Source: Aphrocallistes beatrix (lineage: Eukaryota; Porifera; Hexactinellida; Sceptrulophora; Aphrocallistidae). From it: a stretch of 64,000 nucleotides of DNA. Shown one piece after another: positions 32,605-42,665 of this stretch. Position numbers and translations under genes: made by a program. Positions within the stretch are counted from its first letter, which is position 1. Every line of letters starts with the position of its first letter. The notes beneath the pieces were generated by a model. That model saw only the letters and a program-made list of their open reading frames with translations, was not told where the DNA came from and did not search any database. The DNA is taken from positions 5,394,001 to 5,458,000 of the forward strand of contig OY725490.1 in the NCBI GenBank assembly GCA_963281255.1, written 5' to 3'.

Positions 32605-35600
32605 CCTGACCTTGTCAAATAAAGTTATATATATGGGATTTCGGCGGATACTATCGGACATGGTCATTTTTGGGGACCCAGTCATAACTAACAACTTTTC
32701 CACACTTTTGAAGGTGTCATGATGTGAAAATTTTTGATATGCCTTATTTTTAAGTTAAGTACTACTATAAGTTGTTGATTTAGGATGTTTGACTGTTATT
32801 TAATACTAGGAGACAGTACAAACCAATGGAAATCAAGCCTTTCCGAAGAAATTTGCTTTGGAGCCTGTTTTTAGCACTTAAAAAAATCAATTTTACAAAG
32901 GAAGAATCTCTAGTTACAAAGGTCGTAGAGTAAAATCTCTACGGTTTTAGAAAGATCCCGTCAGAGACATATTTTCGGTATTCTACTTTAGAAAAAAGTT
33001 AAAATATTTTCCTTACGAAAATCTGCCTCTAAATATTGTTGCAACGAAATTAGGAAGAATAAATTATTTGGGTTAAAATTGAAAATTCTATTCCTATTAT
33101 TTTCTTTATTCAAACATTTCGTGCAAGAAATACTGAGTAAGACATAAGGCATTGCCTTGAATGTCCTCTATAAATTTGGTCATTTGGGAAAAAAATTTTT
33201 TTCCTTGCTTCTTGGGCTCCCGAAAAGTGTATTTTTGAGATAACTCATCGAGATCAGTTTCCACAAAAAATTTCAGGAGAAAATAATTAAAACTTTTTGA
33301 GTTAGTTCTGGAAGGAAACACCAACCTTAAGTATAATTGCAATTCTTCTTTTATTATCTTAACACGTTTTTAGTCTATACTATTCAAGACATCGTTGCAT
33401 TCCTACTAATAAATAATAATATCAGTACAAAGAGGTTGTTCTAACCACCCTGATGTTTTTTTTGTCATTTGTAACTAATACATCCTTCAGGCATAGTAAA
33501 GACCCTATTGCACCTATTTTGTGATGCAACTTGCAAATCAGGATATGCCTTCACCGCATATTGTATGCAAAACTGCACCGCATCCCACACACAACATAAA
33601 ATAATACAAAAGGCTATTTGTAAATGTTTACAAAATTCAAGTTTTAAAACATATGAATCGCCGATTAATATGTTTTGACTATTTACTACGCATTACAATT
33701 CTAGTTATTGCTATTTGTGCAAGCTAAATTTTGCGATGAGCATACAATATAATGTTTTTAAGAAATTCACGAAATTTTCGATTTTACTCTTTTTCGCTAT
33801 ATTTTAACAACCACCAATTGACAGTCGATAAAAACCTAAACGTAATGTGAAAAACGGTTTACAGATTTCGAATCAGCACTTAAAAATAGATTATTTTCAT
33901 TTCCTGTAAGTCTAAGAATTTTGATGAATTGCGATACTATGATCCTTCACAATTTAGACTAAAATTAGCTACAATTCACTGGATAAATGCTATAACTTTC
34001 GGAATCAGAGGGAAATATCATTTAATTTCCACACACCCATGCAACGATCCCTGCATTTCAACCATTAGATGCCACCAATACTCAAACACCCTCAACACCA
34101 CCTGTAAATAGTGGACATTTAGTCGAGAAGCAATTTGTTGGATGGTTTTAGTTAAAATTATGCGCGAATTCTATGAGATATCTTATTGGTTCTCAATTTC
34201 CATAATTAAATACGATCGTTTTATACACCTTCTCCGGGCAATGCTTTGCTTAGATTGAATCATGACCTCCCCAGATTTCCACTTTGTTAATATCTCTTCT
34301 TGTCAAGATTGTTCTAGCTGTAGATATCAAAGCGATTTTATGAAACTGGGATGTACGTAATACCCGATTGAAATCCATCGTGCTATCCTTCCACAGAATT
34401 GTTTGTCTGAGCGAGTTCTAAGTTCCCCCTTGTATACAAATTCCAAATTCGAATTGGAAATGGAGGGGCTTTCGAGTATGATTAGGAAGCATATTCCAAT
34501 GTATGTAAGTTTAAGTATCATTGAAATATATAAATACAAGTAAGATGGAAATATACTTGTAAACAAATATAAATCTCAGTGTTACAATAACATTGTGGCT
34601 TTACAACATTTAACTATGTGTATGTAATCAAATATAATTACATAATACTTAGACGAAATGTTCGTATACTAAGTGTCTGATACCAATATGTATGTACATA
34701 TATTTATTGTCTGAGTGAGTAATTGAATCAGTGTTACCCTTATGTCTGGTGTAGACGGTGTGGTATTCAAATGTTATTCTACACCCTACGTATATATCAG
34801 AATACATATGACTTAAAAAGTACTCTGGGTAAATTTTCTTCTATCAAGGATGAATTCAGCTTAGAATGAATGTTCCTCATCTATGCATAGCGGATTATCT
34901 TTTATGCATATTTTGAGATAACATTGTCAACTGACTCTAGTCAGTACGAATACAGTTAAGGCATCACCTGGATAAGAGGTGAACTTTCAAATTCCATAAA
35001 TAATATGCAATAGTGGATATTAACTTCGATTACAACGAATTTTTGGGAAAGATTGATACATTTCAAAGGTCTGGTGTACGTACTAACAATTAGATACTAC
35101 CAATCGTTATGTTGTCTGCGATGCTAAATCCTCACATACTCTCACTACTCTTAGACCATCGGTGCACCCGACCATCGGTACACACGACTTTCGGTTCACT
35201 CGACTCTAGGTAAATTCAATTATCAGCACATTCAATTCGATGATCGAACTTTCGTTTGCGGTACATACATATGACGATCACACAGCTAAAAACGGGGAAC
35301 TCGATTAGCGGTATATTCGAGAACAATGCGACCATTGGTATGAGTACTCTCGACCTAACTGAAAAGAGCGAATGTCTTAAAGTAGGGATGCCACTCCAGT
35401 CCACTAGATAATATCTTGACAAAACTATTTTATCATAGTTTATTTTCCAAACGAATGGTGTCAAAGTTAGTACATCTTTGAAGTAATGCAATTCTATCTT
35501 GTTAAGATACATGTCATCCCAAATGTTAGAGATTTAGTGGAAAACCATTTTTCTTACATCAGATTTTTCCTACTGATACGTATCTGTTCAAATCTGGAGA

Positions 35601-35640
35601 TGAGCCAGAAACACAGACTCAGAGTGTAGTCATTACTTCA
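32605..35640. other. 3 kb without a supported gene
   Basis: The longest plausible frame is 33342-33106 (-), 78 codons (ELSQKYTFREPKKQGKKFF, LCLTQYFLHEMFE). It has protein-like composition but no family I recognise; possibly a transposon scrap. A short repeat of CGACCATCGGT/CACTCGAC occurs at 35155-35215. Otherwise nothing. Confidence 0.4.
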
Positions 35641-35644
35641 ATCA

Positions 35645-36432
35645 TACCCTACTGTATATAAGGCCTCACATTAACTTGCGGATTTCGGACTAGGGATGCG
35701 GTAGAAGATGGTTGAACTAACACATGAGCTGCCTTAAATCATTAACAAAGCACAATAGAGCTTAGGAATGTATTCCCAGTATATATAAATATGGTGTCAA
35801 AGTACCCATATCCGTTGTTAAAATTTAGATTAGTCACCATATATATGTGACAAATTTGGTGATTTTCAGAGGTCGTTTAAGGGCACTTCTAAGTGTTTTT
35901 ATTATAAAGTTTCCGCATAGAACTAAAATGTGAATGGGTTAATACGAATTTGGAATTTTTTCATGGAATGTTGCTATAGAAACGTGTTTTTTCCTATCTT
36001 GAAAACCGCGATGGCTAGACATTCAAATGTAATTCCATTTGATAGCCAATAGACTATTTCCTATTTAGTGATAATATAATTTCGACGTCTAAATTCAATG
36101 GTTTACGAGTTTTTAGACAATTTATCATATTGGCCACATTTGGACATTTGTCGAATATCTCGTAAACAATTGAATTTAGACGAAATTATATTATCACTTA
36201 ATAGGAAATAGTCTATTGGCTATCAAATAGAATTACATTTGAACATCTAGCTATCGCGGTCTTCAAGATATAACCCCAACTGCCCAAAACACGTTTCCAT
36301 AGCAACATTCCATAAAAAATTCCAAATTTTTCGTATTAACCTATTCACATCTCAGGCAGCTCATGTATTAGTTCAATCTTCTACCGCATCCCTAGTCAAG
36401 TTACTGTGAGGTCTTATGTACAGTACGCTATG
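35645..36432. mobile_element. fold-back palindrome, copy 3, shortened
   Basis: Same ends and arm sequence as copy 1 (gggatgcggtagaagatgg; centre near 36125), but the right arm lacks about 250 bp, including the 'tatataaatatgg' block. Asymmetric deletion makes it the oldest or least stable of the three. Confidence 0.75.
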
Positions 36433-36462
36433 CTTCAATGATAAAAAGACCATGCCCTCCTG

Positions 36463-36632
36463 CAGACTCTTCTTACGGATGAAAAATAAGGCAAAAAACT
36501 TATATAACTCTCAATAATAACAATATGGTTTAAATTAAAATTTGAAATGGAACCATAATTGTTATTAATGAGAATAATATATTACATTGTATGTATTTTT
36601 TTCTTCATTTTCATCCATAGTAAGAGTCTGTT
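36463..36632. mobile_element. small inverted-repeat MITE
   Basis: 'agactcttcttacggatgaa' pairs with 'ttcatccatagtaagagtct'; the interior has a second inverted repeat (ctcaataataacaat/attgttattaatgag). No ORF. Confidence 0.6.
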
Positions 36633-37204
36633 TTCGGGCATTATCTTTAGTAGGCTATTCTTGAATGGATTATATCAGGAAAATAAATTGTAGATAAACT
36701 TGATTCATGCATCCCCACTAAGAGTGTTTTTGTAGCTGAAACAAGTTTTCTATTAACATTGGCCTTAAGCTTTTCAATTGCTTGTGTGCTTAATAAAGGG
36801 TTGTATTTCGATTTGTCGGATATCAGTTGTAGAATTGCAGAAATAGAACTGCATTCACAATAGCACTTGCGAATAGAAAATATGTAATTTCAAAATAAAG
36901 GCTAACTAAAATATTCTCTCAAAATGGAGAATAAACGTGGTAAGATTATCACAATACCATACTAACCAATGATTAGGTAAAGAAATGAAAGTTACCTTAT
37001 CTTTCAGATTCTGTAGTGACTTGATCTGCATTTGTCTGTTTCTTCTGTCTTTGAAATAAAGTCATCTGTATGGTTTTTTTCAGCAATTCCTTCTCTTGAG
37101 TCATACGTTAAGCGAGGCTGCTTCATTTTTGATGTTACCAAATAATAAGATGGGCATCCAGGAATCACACATCGAACAGCACATTCTTTCAACTTAAGCC
37201 TGGT

Positions 37205-37512
37205 AGGATGTAGGATGATACCAGACCTCGCTCCATGCGACTTTTGGCTCTTCCCTAAGCTGAAGAAACACCTTTCAGGGAGGGAATTCGAAAGTCGGCC
37301 TCACCTCGGATCGGCGATTTTTCAGTATATGAAAGGTATACCACGTGGAGACTTCAAAAAAGTTTTTTGGATTGGATTAAGAGGCTAATACTAGTTATAC
37401 AGCATCAAGGAGAGTAGTTCGAGAAATTGCAGCATTGATATTAATTATATTACTTGTTTTGGGGAAAGTATACTATGATAACGACTACTTATTGAATGCC
37501 CGTAGTAGTTGA
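37205..37512 (+). pseudogene. mariner transposase C-terminus and 3' terminal repeat
   Basis: IPDLAPCDFWLFPKLKKHL carries the third catalytic Asp of mariner transposases. It is followed by SGREFES and a decayed tail, then the terminal repeat ATAACGACTACTTATTGAAT ending in GTAGTAG. The repeat matches 50101-50130. The first two Asp residues and the DNA-binding domain are absent. Confidence 0.75.
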
Positions 37513-37639
37513 GGAACTTAGTTCTTGAACCAAACTAGGCAATGAACGCTAAGCATTTGTCGCCAGGGGATTTAACCATTAAAATTGGAGCGCCTTCCTA
37601 CTTCTTTAATAATCAAAACACTAGGTTGTTTTGCTAAAA

Positions 37640-37830
37640 AAAGAAGTAGGAATGGGAATATGTGTGCATTCCAATATGGGATTGGAATGACCTATGGGTA
37701 TTCTCACATGTGGTACTTTGGGTATTCTGTAGGAATCTGTGGATTTCTGTGGGTTTCTATGGGTTTTTGTGGGTATTCCTACAGTAATTCTTTGGGAATA
37801 GGTATTGAAATTCCATTACTACATTTACAC
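37640..37830 (+). repeat. TGTGGGTTTCT minisatellite-like stretch
   Basis: Imperfect repeats of roughly 12 bp (TGTGGATTTCTG, TGTGGGTTTCTA, TGGGTTTTTG) at 37735-37785 lie between GGAATG-type inverted motifs (37655 and 37790). Possibly a small MITE; open on the + strand only by chance. Confidence 0.45.
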
Positions 37831-38381
37831 CTCACATGACATACTTGCAGAAGAAGAATAGAATCAGAACAATATAGTTACAAAAAGAATGTCTTGAATT
37901 CCACGGCTTCGAAGGAAAATTCCTTAAACTTCCATCGTCGCTGTCAAAATACGGGGAGAATCCAAAATTGTTCAACATTTTATGATGTGTGGACTTAGCA
38001 CGTTAAAAATTAGAAGCCCCTGGTGAAAAATTAGAGGCCCTTTAGGGTCCTCCAATTTAGCTAAAAAATACACTGGGCTCTCCACATAAACCACACATCC
38101 AGATCAAACCATCGTCGATTTAGTTTAATCCTTCCTCCAAGAGATGATCTAGGAGCGCAAGAGTAGGGGAGTATCTCTGGAGGGCAGTAATAACCTACCT
38201 TACCCCTACCCCTATCGTAGAACAAAATCACATCCTAGTTTTGGATCTTATTACCACCACACCCATTTCACCCCCAATACGGAAAAGACTCCACCAGAAA
38301 ATGCAGAAACCATTTCAGGGGGTACATGTGAATTCTCGAATTCTTACGTTGTCGATTGGTGGAATTTAATTTAATGATTGA

Positions 38382-38610
38382 CAAGCGCGCTTCGTTTGCT
38401 TACGCTGCGCGGCTGACGGACACTTTGTGTCCGCCGGAGGCGCCCTACGGGCGCCTGGGGTCCCAATGATTAATTATAAAGGAGAAAACATCTCTAAATA
38501 TGTCTGTCCTACTGTTATAATCGATATCGCACGAAAAATCACCAAATTTGTCAATTTTTAAAATTTTGATGCGTAATGATGACGTCATAACAAAGTGATG
38601 AGTCATCATT
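38382..38610 (-). mobile_element. HPE fragment with GC-hairpin end
   Basis: 3' terminus with the hairpins GGAGGCGCCC/GGGCGCC and GACGGACAC/GTGTCCGCC. Truncated after TGATGAGTCATCAT, where a unit of the 51.2-kb tandem family begins in inverse orientation. Confidence 0.75.
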
Positions 38611-38791
38611 TGTTCCAGGTAGTGACTCGAAGAAACATGAAATATAAATATTATAATACATCTGGAAATACTCATTTTAGAGCATTCTAAATATGAAATT
38701 TGGAATATAGATATTAAATACCCTATAATACCGTTGCGAACTCGCTTTCATCCTAAAATAAGATTTTTATCAAAAGGTGTGAATATATATA

Positions 38792-38976
38792 CAGTCAGGG
38801 TCGCTTATTATGAACACCTTGGGGACCAAAAAGTATGTTCATAATAGAGGGACTTCATATTAAGCGAACTCGACCTAATACAAATCCTATGGAATCTGTT
38901 GAATTGGGACCAGAGAGTTAGTTCATAATAAACGAATGTTCATAATAAGCGGGTTCATAATAAGCGAACCTGACTG
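38792..38976. mobile_element. pogo-like MITE, 'GCTTATTATGAAC' type
   Basis: 185 bp. Ends CAGTCAGGGTCGCTTATTAT and ATAATAAGCGAACCTGACTG with TA duplications, in a TATATA tract. Interior repeats 'gttcataata'. Confidence 0.8.
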
Positions 38977-38985
38977 TATATATAT

Positions 38986-39923
38986 TAGATTGCTCCAAAA
39001 AATACGAAAGTTTGAATCTTTAGATGCACACTGTTCAAATAGTTTACTTTGATCACTAAGTATACGGATTAGAGATTTTCTACCCCGGCCGGATCCGGAT
39101 ATCCGGTACTCAATTATCCGGTTATCCGGCCGGATATCCGGCTAAATATTTATTTGATAAATGATACCATAATATCACATCAAGACCTAAAAAACGAAGT
39201 AGGCTACTACCAGAAAATGATGAGATTAATATTTATACAAAAGAATATTTCCTTATTTAATTACAACTATTAGCTAGCATTTCGAGTTTTAATATAGTAG
39301 ATTGGAATAGGTTATAGATTAGATTAGATTTATGGATTGATAATAGCTTTAGAATTAAATTGTAGTTAATTGAATAAATTGCTTCTGTTTCTATCCTTTT
39401 TGTAGTTAATGTTTAATTCATACACAATCACAATTGGAACCACTATCCGGTTCCGGCCGGATATCCGGTAAATGGCCGGATATAGCTGGATACCGGATTA
39501 GAACCGGTTATCCGGTACACCCCTACCTAAAATCTACCTATTCCGAGATATTGGCGAAAACAGTTGGGACTAGCCTTCATACTTGAAATTATTAATGGTC
39601 TCAACTGTTTTACCAATATCTCCGAACCGGTAGCTTTTAGGTCATTAACATGTATTATTAGCTGATATAAAATCACCCCTAAATATCGTAAAAATAAAGT
39701 TACTAGTTTATCTAAACATCAGAAATACGCCTTTTACAACTTTTGGCCCCAACCCGGACATATCCCATTATAAACTAGCACGAGGGGGAAGCTACTTTGC
39801 GCGACCACTAAACCATTCCCAAATTGCATGAAAATTTTATGGTGAATACTTGTTGATCAAAGTAAACTATTTGAAGAGTGTGCATCTAGAGATTCAAACT
39901 TTCGTATTTTTTGGAGTACCCTA
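38986..39923. mobile_element. inverted-repeat element with a nested CCGG-rich insert
   Basis: Arms of about 70 bp: TGCTCCAAAAAATACGAAAG...agatgcacac and complement, flanked by TA. Inside, 39085-39525 is an insert whose ends are dense in CCGGATATCCGG palindromes (ends taccccggccgg and ccggtacacccctac), probably a hAT-like MITE. No ORF. Confidence 0.65.
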
Positions 39924-40413
39924 ATATATATTAATAAGTTAATAATTCTAAAATATTCACATTATTGCCTTCAAAGTGCGAAAATCGGTCCTACATGGGG
40001 AAATACCCTACATTAGTCCTAGATATCTTACTTATATCTTTAATCTAAGTTTTCCAATGGTGGTGTTAAAATATGACTATATCCCCACTAATAAAACTCG
40101 TTTAATGTTTATATATATGTATGCACGCTTCGCTGGCTTGCGCTGCGTGGCAGGAGGACACTTTGTGTTTGCCAGAAGCGCCCTTGCGGGGCCTGTGCTC
40201 ATATTGATTAATTATAAGGGAGCAAAAATCTCTAAATTTCTAATTATTAAAAAGGTGACAATGACGTCATTATTCCATGATGAGTCGACATTTTCGTCTG
40301 AGGTCATAACTTAGTGGGAGCCATGACCAAAAGACCCTCCATGCCAAAAGTCAGCTTTCTGTGCCTGGCAGTTTCTTCAATCAATTCGTTACAGATATAT
40401 AGATATATATATA

Positions 40414-40890
40414 CACTGCCTGAACAAAAGTATTCGTACACCCCATAATTCCCCATACAAATAGTTATAATACTGATTTATTTAGCGAGTCAAGGTATGT
40501 AATTGGTAAGAGATACGCTTAATTTAACTTCAAATTCGAATTCTCCATATTCGAATCACTCACTTTATAAGTTTTCAACTTAATTACTCTTCTTCAAGAT
40601 AAGTATTTTCACCATTTGCTTTCCTATGCCACATGTCGCGAGTGATCACCATGGTATATGATGGCATTGGTGGTATGAGGTGGCACAGTTTGAAAATTTT
40701 TAACCTTGTGGAAGTGTAAACTAAGTTGAAAGATTAAAAACTGAGTAATTCGAATATGGAGAATTCGAATTTGAAGTTAAATTAAGCGTATCTCTTACCA
40801 ATAAAATACCTTGATTCGCTAAATAAATCAGTATTATAACTATTTGTATGGGGAATTATGGGGTGTACGAATACTTTTGTTCAGGCAGTG
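40414..40890. mobile_element. Tc1-like fold-back MITE, youngest copy
   Basis: Ends CACTGCCTGAACAAAAGTAT, inverted perfectly at the right, flanked by TA. Arms of about 190 bp are nearly identical to each other, far more so than in the 6.8, 12.0 and 15.3 kb copies. A fragment of the same subfamily is at 63178-63250. Confidence 0.85.
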
Positions 40891-40904
40891 TATATATATA
40901 TGTA

Positions 40905-41050
40905 CAGTAGAAGTCGGTTAGTCGGGGGAAGCGGAAAAAAGCACGTACTATCCGTAAGTAGGTACTAACCGAGTTGATATTACATATGAAGCTATATAAT
41001 AAATGAATTTTGGTTCAGAGAAATGAGTACGTACTAACCGAGTTCTACTG
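40905..41050. mobile_element. pogo-like MITE, 'GTCGGTTAGTCGG' type
   Basis: 146 bp. Ends CAGTAGAAGTCGGTTAG and CTAACCGAGTTCTACTG, flanked by TA. It abuts the next MITE with only a TA between. Confidence 0.8.
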
Positions 41051-41052
41051 TA

Positions 41053-41557
41053 CAGTGGAACTTGTATATAACGGCCACCCAAGGGACTAGACAAATTTGG
41101 CCGTTATACACAAGTGACCGTTATATACAGGTGATTGTCTCAATCCCCAAAGGTATCAACGTAGTGAAATAAATATCAAGTTTTTAGAAATTCATTACTT
41201 GAAGTAATTACATAAACTTGTTTATCGTTCGTAACATGTCCTGTAATAAACACATAAAGAGGTGAAAAAGGTGATGGCCGTTATAGACAGGTAGTGGCCG
41301 TTATAGACAGGTAGTGGCCGTTATAGACAGGAAGTGGCCTTTATAGACAGGTAGTGGCCGTTATAGACAGGTGATGGCTGTTATACACAGTTTTTGGGTC
41401 CGTAAGTGGCTACAAACGGGTGGCCACTGGCCACGTTGAGCAGGTGAGCGCGATACACAGGTTCAATATTATGGGATTTCGGCCGGAAACTATTCATTGG
41501 TGACCTCTATCGACAGGTGACAGTTATATAGAGTGGCGGTTATAGCAGGTTCGACTG
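41053..41557. mobile_element. pogo-like MITE, 'ATAACGGCCAC' type, with internal tandem repeat
   Basis: Ends CAGTGGAACTTGTATATAACG and, inverted, CAGTCGAACCTGCTATAACCG. Opposite orientation to 12606-13021. 41275-41400 holds about six copies of a 20-bp unit, TGGCCGTTATAGACAGGTAG; the 12.6 kb copy has far fewer. Confidence 0.8.
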
Positions 41558-41739
41558 TATATAGATTAATCGAGTTTTAATAATAATAAGGATATATATA
41601 CAGGGTGTCCCATAAGTATTGGCCGGTAGAATAAGTTGCTATAATTTTTTTTAAGCAAATAATATAAGTCAATTTTATTTTCCAATGTAATAATCTCCAT
41701 CCTTTTCTATAATATAGCACGCGACACAATTTAGTGGTA

Positions 41740-41843
41740 CGCGACACAATTTACTATGTTAAAACCCCATATGGACCAAGGATCAATTATATTTTAATAA
41801 TTTATGGTCCATATGGGGTTTTAACATAGTAAATTGTGTCGCG
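41740..41843. repeat. perfect 39-bp inverted repeat
   Basis: Arms 41740-41778 and 41805-41843, beginning CGCGACACAATTTACTATGT, 26-nt spacer, no mismatch. Extra partial copies of CGCGACACAATTTA flank it on both sides. A mariner-like CAGGGTGTCCCATAAG terminus lies upstream at 41596. Function unknown. Confidence 0.8.
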
Positions 41844-42017
41844 CTGCCAGCAAATTTTGTCATGTGCCACAATTTAGTGCCACAAGGAAACCGATTGAAC
41901 TGTTTTGACAGAAAGTGTCCCCCCTACAAAATCTGTCCGGGGGGGACAGATTCTGTCAAATATCCATGGTACATGTCAGAAACTGTCCCCCCTGCAAAAT
42001 CTGTCCCCCCTCATATA

Positions 42018-42203
42018 TTTTATGATTTATCATTTTCAGTGAATCCTGTGTAAATCACTGTTCTACACGACGATGATGATGCACACTTCCGTGGTTAAGA
42101 AGACTTGTAATTTTATGATTTATCATTTTCAGTGAATCCTGTGTAAATCACTGTTCTACACGACGATGATGATGCACACTTCCGTGGTTAAGAAGACTTG
42201 TAA
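42018..42203. repeat. 93-bp tandem duplication in the left Ginger terminal repeat
   Basis: Two identical-looking units (ttttatgatttatcattttc ... aagacttgtaa). The right terminal repeat has one unit only, so the duplication happened in this copy or lineage. Confidence 0.85.
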
Positions 42204-42665
42204 TGTCATGGTTTATCACAGGTCAACTTCATTTTCAGTCAAATCATATCTACGTAATCTTTCTACTACGAGTACATCCTTTTAAACAGATATTTGTTTA
42301 GAAATAAACATTGTTAGCTTTGGCTGATGCCGTTCTAACAGCATCAAATTTAAGTTTAGTAAAAACATCATGGACTGTTAACCGAATACGACTGGGACAT
42401 TTTAAGGGAATTTGAAATTATAATAAAGCGGTAAAATTAGTCATTCCCCCTTAAGAATTTCTGTGTAATTTCGTTCAGGATCCTGATATGTAACGATCGT
42501 TACACTTTGACCTTCTTTTTAATGCTGTTTCCACCCAATCCATGTAAATATTGCAGTTCTACATTTGTTTATTAAAAATCTTTACTGTAATAAACATCTA
42601 CATACAGTCTATAGTCTAAGAACCTCATTAAGATGTATTAAGCCGATTCACTAAAGCACTATTAA

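Larger units (their letters stand above)
40083..41575. mobile_element. HPE variant with inverted 5' termini at both ends and three nested MITEs
   Basis: The left end TCCCCACTAATAAAACTC and the right end, the complement of TCCTTATTATTATTAAAAC, are both HPE 5' termini. The core between them is reversed (GC-hairpin end at 40130, 5' core end near 40405). Nested in its right TA tract are a Tc1-like fold-back and two pogo-like MITEs. Confidence 0.65.

Noticed and set aside
33106..33342. 78-codon frame as a real gene
   Set aside because: Plausible composition but no family, no neighbours and no splice context; kept only as a remark.
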